This document shows, in pieces, positions 12,049 to 24,169 of a stretch of DNA of 64,000 nt; the first letter of the stretch is position 1; each line of letters starts with the position of its first letter. Origin of the DNA: Erythrocercus mccallii (taxonomy: Eukaryota; Chordata; Aves; Passeriformes; Dicruridae). Made by a program: the position numbers and the translations under genes. The DNA lies in contig VZRG01000034.1 in assembly GCA_013397435.1 (NCBI GenBank), positions 1,042,315 through 1,106,314 on the forward strand, read 5' to 3'. The notes below the pieces were generated by a model, which did not search any database, was not told the DNA's origin, and saw only the letters and a list, made by a program, of their open reading frames with translations.

Positions 12049-12640
12049 CCTAGTGCTTTCAAGGGATCACCTCCAAGCCCTCTCTGCAGCAGTCAGACAT
12101 ATTTCCCAGTTTTCATCATGCTCCAAAATCCACAGCTGAATACCAGGCATTTCAAAATACTTCTCTTTGTATTTTGAGGGTCCAGCAATTAATCTGTATG
12201 GTTAAAAATCAAGGCAAAAAATACCTTTTGCTGCAACAACATCCTGAAATTGTTGCAAGTAATGGCTTCATTGCGCTGTAGTGCAGTGATGCTTGTTTCT
12301 GCAGCAAGTAATCCTATCTCTATGGCCTGTCTAATATTTCCTCAGAGGTTTAATTGTCCTGCTCAAATGACATCAAGATTTTTACTGCAACCTCTTGTGA
12401 AGAAAATTTGGACAAGAATCCAGTTTCTTTGATTATTTTAAAAGGTGGGAAAATATCTGTGTGCAAGGGACAAAGCATTAAAACAGCATAATTTGGCTGA
12501 AGGATTCTGCTGTCGTCTCAGCCGCGCTGAGCTTCCCAGCGCTTGCTCCCACCCAGCCTCTAAATGTCACTGCAGGCAGAGTTATCTGAGGGACAGAAAT
12601 GGTGGGTCTGGAATAGTCTGGATTACAGCGGGGCGCACGA
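12049..12640. promoter_or_regulatory. CLRN2: Upstream region of CLRN2 (5' UTR and promoter side)
   Basis: This is AT-rich to mixed sequence immediately upstream of the CLRN2 ATG on the minus strand, outside the CpG island. The lack of CpG enrichment next to the start fits a tissue-restricted promoter. I could not identify a convincing TATA box or transcription start. Confidence 0.45.
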
Positions 12641-12975
12641 AGCCCCTGGCAGCCAGGGTGGCCTGGCCAGCCGTGCCGTACCCCGGGGCGCTCAGGTGTA
12701 ATTCAAGCGACAGGTGCGATCCGTGAGCGCTAACAAAACCGGCCGTAACTGCCTGCACTTCTACGATTACTGCTACCCGAGCCCTGCGGGGACCTTCAGA
12801 ACCACTAATTAATTAATTAACTAGCAGCAGCAGGAGCCCTGGGGACTAGTAACACAGCCCCTCGCCGTGGCTCGGCGGAAGCATTGGGACTTCTACCCCC
12901 TCGCCTCCCCCCGCTCCGCACGGTCCGGCCGGGCGGCCCAGCGCAGCCCCGTCCCTCGCACCGCCCACGGCCGGG

Positions 12976-13239
12976 NNNNNNNNNNNNNNNNNNNNNNNNN
13001 NNNNNNNNNNNNNNNNNNNNNNNNNNNNNNNNNNNNNNNNNNNNNNNNNNNNNNNNNNNNNNNNNNNNNNNNNNNNNNNNNNNNNNNNNNNNNNNNNNNN
13101 NNNNNNNNNNNNNNNNNNNNNNNNNNNNNNNNNNNNNNNNNNNNNNNNNNNNNNNNNNNNNNNNNNNNNNNNNNNNNNNNNNNNNNNNNNNNNNNNNNNN
13201 NNNNNNNNNNNNNNNNNNNNNNNNNNNNNNNNNNNNNNN
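12976..13239. other. Assembly gap (264 N) upstream of QDPR
   Basis: This run of N ends 46 bases before the QDPR start codon, so the core promoter and most of the 5' UTR are missing. Confidence 0.99.
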
Positions 13240-13285
13240 TGGGGCGGCCCAGCTGAGCCGGGGAGAGCAGCGCCGGAGCAGCGGC

Positions 13286-13369
13286 ATGGCGGCGGGTAGG
13301 GTGTTGGTGTACGGGGGCAGAGGGGCGCTGGGCTCCCAGTGCGTGCGGTACTTCAAGTCCAAGAACTGG
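13286..13369 (+). CDS. QDPR: QDPR coding exon 1
   Basis: The exon encodes residues 1-28, MAAGRVLVYGGRGALG and CVRYFKSKNW, ending in phase 0 before GTAAGC. It carries the dinucleotide-binding glycine loop. The start context GCGGCATGG has G at +4 but C at -3. Confidence 0.96.
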
Positions 13370-16300
13370 GTAAGCGCCGGGCCGGGAGGTGGCGAGGCGG
13401 AGAGCCCCGGGGGGGAGCGGCCGTGCCCCGCCGGGCCGGGCGCTCCGGGGCGCGGGCCGCTAACGCGCCGTTCCTCTCGCCGCGGCAGTGGGTGGCCAGC
13501 ATCGACCTGGCGGAGAACGCGGACGCCAGCGCCAACGTGGTGGTGAGAGCGACCGATTCCTTCCCCGAGCAGGCCGAGCAGGTGGGTCGGCGGCGAGCGC
13601 GGGGCGGCAGTGCCGGGTGAGGCGGTGCAGCGGTGCAGCAGCCAGCCCTCCCCGGGTATGCGCATCCCTTCGGCCGGGCGATGCACGAAGCTTCTCCGCG
13701 CGTTTGTGCATCTCTTTAGCTGCCGCCCGCGGTGAGCAAGGCTGCAGGGATGGGTCCGGGTCCGTGCAGGAAACAGGAGCGCGGTCGGTGGCGGTCGTGC
13801 TGCCGTACCGCGAACCTCAAGGTCTTTCAGCTTCTGCTCGTCGCTTTTTTTTAATTTGTTGTAATTCCTTGTAACTGAATACGCAGAAAGAGCTTGATCC
13901 GGGATATTGGAGCGTGCACTCTATGGCTTTCATTCATCTGACTTTCATTTATAGTTATTTTTAACACGGTTGTTTTGGGTTCATGAGTTATTGAGTTCAA
14001 ATGTTTAAGGCGTTTGTGGTGTTTACCTATTTACCTTATCATTCCAGTGTTTTCAGTGTGTTCTTGTTCTGTGTATTGAAGGTGACAGCAGAAGTTGGAA
14101 AACTTCTTGGTGAAGAAAAGGTGGATGCGATCTTGTGTGTAGCAGGAGGATGGGCCGGAGGCAGCGCCAAAGCCAAGTGTAAGCCTTTGGTACAGACGTG
14201 CTGGTGAAGACATGAATGATATCTGAGAGAAGTCCTTAAAAGCCTTTCTTCATGAGTCCAGAAGAGGACAAAAGCATAGAAATACAAAATAGCTTAGTCA
14301 CAGTGCTTCTTAGTGCTTCTCTGAAGTTTTGCTTTCTCTTAAATTTGCACAACACTTTGTTTCTTCTTCTCAATGTTTGTTGGTGCACTAATTTTTATCA
14401 GAAAGTTTTGATGTGCTTTCTGCAGGAGCTCAGCATTGTTATCTATGAGCTGACTTTTGCTGAGATGACCCAAGTCAGGCAAGTTACGAAAGACACATTG
14501 ATGGTGTTTCTTAAGTTGTTGCTTTATGCATAAAACCTCAGTTGCTTCCTGCAGTTCTCTGAGCTGTTACTATGCAATACAGTATTGGAAGGCACTGCCT
14601 AATCACGCTACAGAAAAAACACTTCAGATTAAAAAAAGCCTTTTAAACATGTAATATTCATAATGAAATTTATACTTTTTCCACTGCTATAGAGATACAA
14701 GAAGAAAAACAGCCTTTTTTTCTGTCTGGAGTAAATTTGATTAAATGTGTCCCTTTCTTCTCCCTTCTGGTTTGGATGTTACAGGCTCAAAGAGAAGGGA
14801 GATACAAAAGACATAATATTTTACAATGGGGAGGTAGACAATGGCAGAAAGCATGTTTTCATAGTGCTGTTGCACTCTGTGTAACAGTGAAGAAATCAGA
14901 GTTAAAAGTCTTCTTTGGCTAATTTCACTAATTCTCTTCCTGATCAGCTTTATACAAAAACTGTGATCTGATGTGGAAGCAGAGCGTTTGGACATCAACT
15001 ATTTCCAGCCACCTTGCCACAAAACATCTGAAAGAAGGTGGCCTCTTGACTCTGACAGGAGCTCAAGCTGCTTTATCTGGAACCCCAGGTAAAATGCTGT
15101 GCATGACAGCTGCAGGGACACCAGCAGTTAGAGATGGTTGTTTATCTGAGCATTCTTGTTTGTGAAGCAAAAGCTTCACACCCTGGGTTCTTGACATCTA
15201 ACACAAATGGCACCCTGCTGTTCAAAGGTGTAAGGAAAGTGTGGTTTTACAGGTAGCAATGTTGAATCTCTCAAAGCTGTAGTGCAGGTACATAGAATCA
15301 GTATTTAAATAGTATTTGACATGCATTGGTGAAATGTACTTGGATAGTATATGATACAGAAAAAAGTTTGGAAGATAATGAAGACAAGAAGCACACAGCA
15401 ATGTAAGTACAATGCTTAGACAAAGTTAAATTTCCTATTTGTGTTCTGAAAGACAGAGTCCTTAATTGGCCAATCTTCCTGTTGGTGATGACTCAGCTGA
15501 TTCTGATAACCATGCTTGTCCTGTTCATGTTCTGATTCCAGTCTGCTTCAGACATAGATAAGCTTGTTGACTGTTGGCTTTGTCCTCAGCTAGCTATTTA
15601 ATAGAAGCTTTATTGGATTTTTAATCTTGCTCCTCAGCCATGTTGGTTTGCATGGAGGAAGAAATCTGAGAACAATTTAAAATTAAAAAAGAAAAGGCAC
15701 TGACACACAAGCCCACAGGCAGCAAGAGGAAAGTTTAAGACAAGATACTCCTATTTCCCAAAGTTTTATTAGTGTAATTTCAACAATATTTTTAAGACAC
15801 AGATACTAAGATTTTAAAACATATACAATTTATGGATAGTCTCAAAAGCTTTGCCTAAAACTGTTTGGGCAAAAAAATCTATATATTTTCTAGTTAATGA
15901 TTAATCTTTTGTGTTTATAGAAGCATCTGTTATAATCTAAGACAAAAGGGGTTTTTTGAAAATAAGCAGATGAATAATTTGCAGTGGACTGCTGACTGAC
16001 TATACACAAATGAAAAGAATGTAAATTCTGACAGACTCTCACGGTTTTTGTTTGGATGGTCTTGGGAGGTAGGGACCACAACACAGGAATCAAAGTGATG
16101 AGCCTTGCATGCCTTTAGTTTTGAACTAGCTGGTTTCAGCTCGTCCGGATTTTTCCAAAAGTCACGGCAGTGCTTTGGGCAAACACATGCAACTTATTAA
16201 CATCAGGAAGAATTGGGAAAGAGTTGTTACTCAACTTTTGTAAATATGCCTTAATAACCTTGTTATGGACATCTGTTCTGGAAGAAATAAACTTTTTCCC

Positions 16301-19300
16301 GTTTGGTGTTAATGAGATTTTTCTTTTCCTATGAGAAAATCTTGCCTCACATAATGCAAACTGAAGAACACTGAAAATTACATGAACAGTGACAAAAGCA
16401 GTGCGAGTGATGTCTGAGAAATGTATCAGGCATGAAAAACTTTCTAAGAAAATTTAGAATGTTTAGTTATGCAAGATGAGAGAGGAATATGATACACATG
16501 AATTTTTAAATCATAACAATAAAATAAGGTAGCTAGTGCTGTCCATGATTCCTCCTAATAAAAATGGATGTTATATAATATGTCTAATTACATTGTAGGA
16601 GTATTTCTATTATATTCAGAATACTTTGTTAGGAACATTGGAAAGAGGCTGAATGGCTGAATAGCTATATAGATGGGTAGGAAGAAAGACATTCAGTTGT
16701 AGTAGACAAAATACATTCACGTTTTCTTAGGTACTTTGTCTGTGTCTGGACTTCTTTATGGATACATACCTTGAGACATCTGAGACCTCTAGCACCCTGA
16801 TTCTCCAGATCTTGTTCCTGAGCAGTGTGCCTTATGCTCTGATTCCTGCTGCTCTTACACTGCTAAATGCTGGCTGCCTAGAAAGCAGCAATTTTTAGGA
16901 AGAAGCTTGCTTTCCCTGCATGTTATTTATTAATTTTCTACAAGAGAGTTGGGTTTTTTTGTAGCTTTCTCCACAGGGCCTGTCAGACCTGGGATGCTGA
17001 CCAAGTGAATTCCAGATTTGAGAAGGAAGTGAACTGTGTCTGCTCGGGTCCAAACTCACAAATACCTTAGTTATATGACGAAAATTAATAGCAGAGTGCC
17101 TTACTAAAGTCTATGAGCATCTTACTTTGTTAAATTTCTAAACATAGCCCCGTAGGTCACATCCTTCAGGGTGCATTTGGATACATTGACTAAACATGCT
17201 TGACTTGGTAATCTGCTTATTTCTGTAGTGCTAAGTTAACTGAGTTCTGTGATAGTTTCTGGATGTCTACAGAAGTCTTTTTATTATTATTATTTTATTA
17301 TTATTATATTATAATAATATATATATTTATATATATATTTATATACATTTTATATATATAATAATATATATATTATTATTATAATTTTTTTCTTTTAATA
17401 TGTATACTTTAATATGTTTTAAAATCTGATTCATTTCTCGCTGTGGTAAGTGGTCTTAATATTCATCAAACAGTCTTTAGTTTCTGTCATGTTACTGCTG
17501 ATATTGAGGGCTGTTCTGATTGTGCTCTAATTTGCCTGGTTTTACTCTTTAGGAATGATTGCCTATGGCATGGCCAAAGGAGCAGTGCATCAGCTTTGTC
17601 AGAGTTTGGCTGGTGCCAGCAGTGGGCTGCCATCTGGTTCTGCTGCAGTTGCCATTTTACCGTAAGTAATTGCTTAGTTGTCTCTGCTTGTGTTGTTTTA
17701 TTTAATTACTGCTGTAACCTAGAGCCACACATATATGTTTGCAGTGTCCTATTCACAGCACACTAACAGCCTCTCAGACCTGCTAACCAAGGATGCGTCT
17801 TGACTGGATGAACAAAGTGTTACTCAAGTCACCCTAAAAATGATTAGGTTCTTTTCTTTGCCTTTGCAAAACAGTAGTGGATGTTAGGATTAAAATTTGA
17901 TTTATTTCTAATCAGTTTAATAGTAGCCATGCATTAACATATGATTTCTTTATTTCAATATAGACACAGCTGTAGAAATGGGATGAACTGTTCAGCAAAG
18001 TTTTAGACTTAGCTCTGTGCTGATAGTAAGGCAAAGGATTACTTGACAGGTTTTCACTTGATCAAAAATGCTTCTCATAAGGTGCTGCATACCTATGCTT
18101 GATTGGTAAAATTAGGTTACTTTGAGGACCTGTAAACCAAAAAAAGTTTAGCTTGCTTTCATTTTTGTCAGGAAAGCTAGTAAAAAGTGGATAGCCTAGT
18201 AGGTCTTCATTATGTTTAATTTGTTTTTTTAATGAATTCTATCGCAAAAATTAGAAGTATTTTTCTTGCCAGATCCATATCTAGTTCAGGACTCAAAATG
18301 GAAGACTAAAGAGTTCTGTACAGAGATTTGGTACACTACCTGAATTCTCTACTTTTGATTTCCTCACAAACTCTTAATACATTTCTTCAGGTCAGACAGG
18401 AATGGCATTAAATGTGTTTGGATAACTGACACCACCTTCCAGAGAGCTTTATAGGCAGGCAGATGCCAAGATCACGGGACTCTTGTGCTTGCTGCTCTTG
18501 TGTAGTTCTCATGCAAAACTGTTCTTAAGTGAATTTTTGAGGGAGTAAATATACCTTAGATTGTCAACAGCATTTCAATGAGGGAGTTTTAGAAAGTTAA
18601 CCCTTTCATGTCATTGTATGTAGTGTAAATGTGTATTGTCAAAGTCAAAACCTCCTGTATTTATGCATGTAGTCTCTCAAAAGCGTGGAGGTAGTGCATA
18701 TGTGCTGTGCAGTACATGTGAACAAACTTATTACTGCCATTCCTCATCTGCATGAGAGAGGTGTGAAGAGAGCTGCAAGCTTAGTAATGGCTCCAACGGG
18801 CAGTTCTTCAGCTAGCCAGAAAGCTGGGGGTTTCTTAGTTGGAGCCTTGGATATACACTGAAACTAATGACTATATTCTGTTAACACATGGGGGAATGCA
18901 AGGGAAATGCCATACCATGTGGTGTAAAAGCACATATTACAGCAGTGAATTGAAGCAGGTGGTGCTCATCAGAAACATGATATATAAATAGAAGGCTTGC
19001 CTATCTTTTTTAATCACAGGGTTACCTTAGATACACCAGCAAACAGGAAATCAATGCCTGATGCAGATTTCAGCTCCTGGACACCCTTAGAATTCATTGC
19101 AGAGTGAGTATCTGTGGAATAACTGAACAGTTCTTCACTGTCCCTCTTGCTGCTGCATCTCAGTGCCTGTTCTTTTTAAATAGCTGTTATGGATTTGCAT
19201 GGATTTTTTTTCCTCCATCATCTTATTGTGTATCTTTCTAAATCACATTGGGTTTAATTACACAGGCTTCCTAACTAGAGAAAAGTATAATAACTCCGTC

Positions 19301-21053
19301 AACTTCAGCTTCTTTACATGAGTTATTCCAGCAAGGAAGATAGCCTTAAGCAGCTGGAAGCTGGAGAATTTCCTAAAGCCTGAAGACAAATTAAATTGTA
19401 GACAGCAGGTGCAGGAGACACCTGGCTTAAAGATAAACTGCAAATAAGCATGTCACCTTGGGTGGCATTCTTTTTCTTCTAAACACATTTTACTGCCCAG
19501 TTTATGTTAGTTCATGTTCATGTTAGTTCAGTTCACTCAACTGGCAATGTTTCTGCTCTTGTTCAGAAAAATTTAGTAAAGAATTTTTTTTTACTGTCCA
19601 CAGAAACTTATTCTGAATGATACTGCAAAATGCTGAAACTTAAACTGTAGCTTATGTAATGGCAGGCTGAGATTATCTGCCTGACTGTTCTCGTTCCTCA
19701 GGGTTAGAGAAGGTGCAGCATGAGTATTGCCTTCTGCCACATGATGGGGAGTAGCAGAGTTTCTGTTGAGGGTGAACTCACATTTTAAATCTTTTAGAAC
19801 TGATGGTGGAATTGAATTTACCTATTGCTAATTGTTCAGAGAGCAGTTTAGTTCTGACATCAGATTTCCTTTTTTGTAAAATTTTTTAAGGTGAATTCCA
19901 GAGATGGAAATGATTTTAGTTGCATCTGTTTAGTTTAAGCTTCTGCAGTTGTCTGATGAGGCTCTTTACAACAGGCCCCATCAATTGAATTTAGCTGGCC
20001 TGAAAATGTTCAGAAAAAGGTCATTCATTTATTGTGCTCCAGGGACAGCTTAGCTAGATGTTGGAGTGTTGCAAGTTTATTTCTTAAGTTTAATGTTTAA
20101 GTAATGTATCCTTATAGAAGAATTCAGTTTATTGGTTTTTTTTTTTTCTAATTCCCTAAAGTTTAACCCCAGTGCTCTGAAAATTGAAAATCTTACTGTG
20201 CAACATCAGCATTTGTTGGCAACATCTGCATCTTGGAAAGGATGTAGGAAATCCTTTCCCATATGGCACTTGAATTTTGTGTCCTGTAAGCTCTTGTTGG
20301 TTAGTGGGATGTTCCAACATGACAGTTGCTATGTTTGCACTATTGGAAGGGCTGAAGGATCTGTAAAATATACTTCACTTTCTCTAGTCTGTTTTGAGGA
20401 AGAAGATTATGTTGCATTTTGGTAAGGAGTCTCCTGGTCTGCTACCTAGAATGTGTCCATCCTAGTGCTGTTTTGGATGTCTTAAGGCTTTTTTTCCTCC
20501 CACTGAGACCACTTTCACAGTTAAATATCAAAATGTTCTAATGGCCAATTGTCAGAGTAATGGGTTTAGCTACTCTATCCTAGCCATAAAACTGTATTTC
20601 TTTTGTATATATGCTATAAAGGCAACTGAAGTAGCTTCTCCTTCCCCTTTTCTAAATTTTTTTCACTGGGAAAAAATCTAGCCACTCTGACATTTTAAGC
20701 TCCCAACCTTTTCCTTTGAGATATTTTGGAAATCCTGTGTGCTCTAAAGCCCTTTGGATTTCTCTGGGCCCTCTGTCCAGTTCTGAGGATCTGAATTCAG
20801 TGATCACATAGAAATCACTAGAGAGAGCAGCAGGAAAGGAAGTAATAGGCTTGTATTTTATTTCTTCCAGTCCATGTACCTGATAGTAGTTGTAATTTTT
20901 TTGTGTTCTCCCTCACCCTGTTTTATCCATTTATTTTAAAACAGAACCTTTTATGACTGGATAACAGGAAAGGATCGACCAAGCTCTGGCAGTCTAATCC
21001 AGGTGATAACTACCGGTGGGAAGACTGAACTAGTTTCAGCAGCACATCTTTGA
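13286..21053 (+). CDS. QDPR: Quinoid dihydropteridine reductase, complete
   Basis: QDPR uses NADH to reduce quinonoid dihydrobiopterin to tetrahydrobiopterin, the cofactor of phenylalanine, tyrosine and tryptophan hydroxylases. It is a cytosolic dimer of the short-chain dehydrogenase/reductase fold. Seven exons (13286-13369, 13489-13581, 14082-14178, 14948-15088, 17553-17661, 19020-19103, 20945-21053) join in frame to 717 bases and 238 residues. Visible features are the nucleotide-binding loop G10-G-R-G-A-L-G16, Asp34 at the end of strand 2 (favouring NADH), the CVAGGWAGG block (78-86), catalytic Tyr143 and Lys147 in YGMAK, and TPLEF / SSGSLIQV near the end. It is six residues shorter than the human protein, mainly at the Ala-rich N-terminus. 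The last residues (VSAAHL) differ from the human tail as I recall it. The ATG is the only one giving a normal SDR N-terminus. Confidence 0.97.
13489..13581 (+). CDS. QDPR: QDPR coding exon 2
   Basis: It follows a CGGCAG acceptor and encodes 31 residues (WVASIDLAENADASANVVV, then RATDSFPEQAEQ). It ends in phase 0 before GTGGGT. Asp34 is the adenosine-ribose contact typical of NADH-specific SDRs. Intron 1 is only 119 bases. Confidence 0.95.
13582..14081 (+). other. QDPR: QDPR intron 2
   Basis: This 500-base intron starts in the CpG island and turns AT-rich by about 13.85 kb. No repeat is recognised. Confidence 0.85.
14082..14178 (+). CDS. QDPR: QDPR coding exon 3
   Basis: It follows a TTGAAG acceptor and encodes residues 60-91, starting VTAEVGKLLGEEKVDAILC and containing GGWAGG. 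It ends in phase 1 before GTAAGC. The acceptor has a relatively poor pyrimidine tract ending in GAAG, but frame and homology fix it. Confidence 0.95.
14179..14947 (+). other. QDPR: QDPR intron 3
   Basis: This 769-base AT-rich intron has GT-AG ends; I see no other feature in it. Confidence 0.85.
14948..15088 (+). CDS. QDPR: QDPR coding exon 4
   Basis: It follows a GATCAG acceptor and encodes LYKNCDLMWKQSVWTSTISS, then HLATKHLKEGGLLTLTGAQ and AALSGTP, residues 92-138 plus one base. The donor is GTAAAA, a somewhat weak site. Confidence 0.96.
15089..17552 (+). other. QDPR: QDPR intron 4
   Basis: This 2.46-kb intron is the largest of the gene. It is AT-rich and holds the long TTA/TA microsatellite at 17.28-17.39 kb, about 165 bases before exon 5. 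No mobile-element fragment was recognised. Confidence 0.85.
17279..17391. repeat. Compound (TTA)n / (TA)n AT-rich microsatellite
   Basis: About 110 bases made only of A and T apart from one C, with TTATTATT runs at the left, TATATAT in the middle and ATTATTAT at the right. It lies in QDPR intron 4. The two trinucleotide ends can pair with the TA-rich centre, so it is likely to vary in length and form hairpins. Confidence 0.92.
17553..17661 (+). CDS. QDPR: QDPR coding exon 5 (catalytic YxxxK)
   Basis: It follows a CTCTTTAG acceptor. It encodes GMIAYGMAKGAVHQLCQSLA and the following segment to ILP. Tyr143 and Lys147 are the SDR catalytic pair. It ends in phase 2 before GTAAGT. Confidence 0.96.
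17662..19019 (+). other. QDPR: QDPR intron 5
   Basis: This 1.36-kb AT-rich intron contains no recognisable repeat or gene. Confidence 0.82.
19020..19103 (+). CDS. QDPR: QDPR coding exon 6
   Basis: It follows an AATCACAG acceptor and encodes VTLDTPANRKSMPDADFSSW and TPLEFIAE, ending in phase 2 before GTGAGT. The NRKSMP segment is typical of QDPR. Confidence 0.95.
19104..20944 (+). other. QDPR: QDPR intron 6
   Basis: This 1.84-kb intron has a poly-T run near 20139 and otherwise ordinary AT-rich sequence. No repeat family was recognised. Confidence 0.82.
20945..21053 (+). CDS. QDPR: QDPR coding exon 7 and stop
   Basis: It follows an AAAACAG acceptor after a T-rich tract. It encodes TFYDWITGKDRPSSGSLIQ and VITTGGKTELVSAAHL, then TGA at 21051-21053. 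The terminal six residues are less conserved than the rest. Confidence 0.95.
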
Positions 21054-21820
21054 TGTCAATTACTTAAAGTGATGAAACTTCAGCAAAGGAGAAGCTGTGG
21101 AAAATCTGTCCACCAGTATAATTTGAATGGTCTTCTGTATCCAGTGTTTGTAGTTATTCCATTAATGGAACCAGATTTCAAGTAATATTCCTGTACTGTC
21201 AGTTGTGAGCTATCAGCATTTGTTTACCAAATAATACCAATTGTCTCTAAATGAAAGTTGCAGGCTTTAAAGTCTGTAGGTGTCCTAATTCTGAGCATTA
21301 TATGGTAACTTACCTGTTTTCTGTAAAATGGGAATTGTGCCTAACTGTGTCATGTGATTGCATACATAATGGTTGGATTTTTTTCTCTGTCAGTAAGTGT
21401 TTCTAGCAACTTATTGTGAATCTTTCAGTATTCTGTCTTTTTCTGTCTGAGAATATAACCCCACCCCTGCATATTATGTTGGCTATAGCCATAGGGAGCA
21501 CCACAGTCACATACCATGTCCTAGTTGTGTAACGCTTTTCTTGTGAATGTTCCACTTGAGTTAATGAAACTGAATAGAGATTACTCACTTGAGAAGGAGT
21601 TCCTAATTTGCCTTATAGTTCATAAGCTGCTATCAGGCCTACAGTTGTAGGATAAAACAGTCATTCTGTCAAATGAATAGTATGTCTTTCTCTTAGTCAT
21701 GATGGTTCTTGACTTTTTCATAAAGCAAAGTGCCATAAAGTAGTAGAAAAAAGCATACATGCACTTGCACTTGAAAATGGAACTTTTTGTGCTAAATAAA
21801 ATACATACTGTTTTATGTAC
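21054..21820 (+). other. QDPR: QDPR 3' UTR
   Basis: The stop codon is followed by about 740 bases before a canonical AATAAA at 21795-21800. Cleavage would fall near 21.81-21.82 kb. The length is reasonable for QDPR. The exact end is inferred from the signal only. Confidence 0.6.
21795..21800 (+). terminator. QDPR: Polyadenylation signal of QDPR
   Basis: The hexamer AATAAA lies within TGCTAAATAAAATAC, 742 bases after the QDPR stop. It is the first canonical signal I find after the stop. Confidence 0.6.
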
Positions 21821-23049
21821 TGGGCTGTCTCCATTACTGTAATCCCAATATCTTGATAACATTTTAATTGGTGTAATTGAACATGTAGTTCAGTTGGGGT
21901 AAAGGACTTAATTTTTTTATTTACTTAATTTTGATCATGGTGCATAAAATACATTTCTGTGTGTGCCGAAGATCTATTAGCCATGCATAGAGGCAGACCT
22001 TCAGCTGAGGCAAATATTTTCTTAAATCCAGCCACGTTACTTGGAAATACAGATAAACAGTGCAAGCATTACCTGTTCTGAGCATAGGCATACACAGAAT
22101 CAGTACTGTTGGGTTTTTGGGTACATCTTGAAAGCAATTAAAAATGCAAAGTTGTGTGTATGTTGTCCCTCTGCACTTTTTTCTATTAACTTCAGGGTTG
22201 TGTTGGGGAGGGATTTACTGCCATGAATCAGGAAACCTTTTCCCTCTTTCCACTGGAAAAGCTCACCATGTGCCCATGTTAATTTTAACATGGAATAATT
22301 GCCTGTTTTGGTATGACTGTCTCTTTCCTTGTTTTGTTTTGCTGGATACAAAGGTAGATGGGAATTTTTCTGTCCTGTCAAACCAGTCCAGGACTGCCAA
22401 TTTGTAAATCTGATTTTGATTTTAAGAGAAAAGCTTGCGGTGATGCTGCTGCACCAGCGGTTTCTACAGACTCAGAGTACAAACAAAAACTGCAAGAGAT
22501 TGGTAGAGAATGAAACCCTAGGGTGCTACTCAGTTATTCTGGACAAGGGGGTAGCTATCATACTACAAATTAATATGATTTGAAGGCTTCCATTTGCCAA
22601 GCTAGCTAAAACAGTGAATAGCTTTAAAGCATAATTGTGAACGCAGGACGCCTGGATTAACTTTCATCAGTTTGCAGATATGAGCAGAAAGATACAAAAA
22701 TGACATTATGGAGAGTGAAAACAGAGGTGATTGTATGACAATGAGCCAAGTATCTGTCAAGCTTGCTGATAAAGGTGGGAGATTTAACCTGAGGAGTTTG
22801 ATGTTAAAGAGGCTTTTTGTGGCCAGTTTCATCCTGTATCTCTCCAAACTTTATTTCAGTTAATTGGCCAGGAGAAAAAACCACTGACACTGCAAACATC
22901 TGGGTAGCCTGGTTCTTCAGCTGGCCCAGAGATCAGGTGGTGCTGCAATAAGGAGCAGAGATGTGTCTTTGTGTGGGTGTGTTCCATGTGGATGAACTCC
23001 CTGCAGTGCCCACACACTACTAGTGAAGACTAGTCTTGTGAAGATTTTC

Positions 23050-23130
23050 AAAGAATTACAGCATGATTTGGGTTGGAAGGGATCAGCCCAAAACCTCTGA
23101 AGATCATCCAGTCCAACCCCCCCTTGTCAG
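23050..23130 (-). repeat. CR1 LINE, 3' end fragment
   Basis: The plus strand shows AATTACAGCATGATTTGGG, TTGGAAGGGATC, AAGATCATCCAGTCCAACCC and CC. This is the reverse complement of the CR1 3' UTR end, so the element lies on the minus strand. It is a short 5'-truncated copy, usual for CR1. Confidence 0.85.
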
Positions 23131-24169
23131 ACATGTCTTTCTGCTTATCACAGAAATAAGTAGATGATGAATTTCCACTCTAGTGTTGATGAGAACTTCT
23201 GAATTGCTCATATTTTGCATTTATATGGCATGATTACCAACACTGTTATACTGCAGAAGTTAGAAGCTTATCCTCCTTTAGTTTAAGGAATGCAATAATT
23301 ATTAATTTCTTATATATATATTTAACATGTTTTTTACTTGGGACTGTACAAATGTTGTTAAAAAATTCACTAAAATTCACTAAAAAAGTGAATTATATTT
23401 TCATGAGAAAGTTAGTTTTCTGCCAATTATCTAATAAAATTTACCACAAAATACTTAGAATCGTATTCCCTTCTAAGGAAAACGAAAAGGTTTTCAAATA
23501 TAATAATAGCTGAGTCATTCAGCACGTCCAGTTCTATGGTAACACAAAATTGCACTTTGAAATCTTTTGTTGAAATATGCTTAACAAGTGTGGGAGTTTT
23601 TTTAATAGTGGAATGAAAATTACTACCACAACAAGAAGTAACATCTTTCTTCTTCCTTGTATTGGCTCACTGGAAGAGAACAGATGGGGACTGTAATAGC
23701 ATGTGGAGATGCTTCAGACTAACCCTTGCAGTGTTGAACAAGGTGAGAAGTAGGCAGACATTTGAAAGGCACTGCAGAAGTCAATAGCAAATGTCACTTT
23801 AAGATTTAGTTTTCTGTTATTCTTGCAGTTCCTGAAACACCATGTTCGGAAGGATTTGCTCTATAAATACGGCTGGTCTCAACACCGTCTGTGAGGGCTC
23901 TCGGGGTATGATCACAGACTCCCACTGCTAAGCAAGGCTGATCTTCAGCAGTGCCAGTAGAGGGCAGAGACTTCCACTGGATTGGGGAGGTTTCTCTGCT
24001 GCTGAGAAGTATGTTTTTATCAGCAAGATTTTTAACCATGCCACAGCCTCTGCTGAGAGGCTCATCCCCATTTCTTGCTTTAGTGCCCACAGTCTGACCT
24101 TTCTGGCCTTTCCTATGCCAAGCACATGCAGCCTACTCCATATACCAGTTCCAGAAACCATTCCATCAG

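Larger units (their letters stand above)
12620..13760. promoter_or_regulatory. QDPR: CpG island at the QDPR 5' end, between divergent genes
   Basis: GC- and CpG-dense DNA begins about 0.6 kb upstream of the CLRN2 start and covers QDPR exons 1 and 2. The two start codons are 1,237 bases apart and transcription diverges. The island is centred on QDPR, so it most likely drives QDPR. Whether it also contributes to CLRN2 cannot be told from sequence. A short TAAT tandem (12805-12820) interrupts the GC-rich DNA. Confidence 0.75.

Noticed and set aside
12817..13686. 289-codon minus-strand frame across the second N gap
   Set aside because: It is antisense to QDPR exons 1-2, runs through 264 N and has the Pro/Arg-rich composition of GC-rich non-coding DNA.
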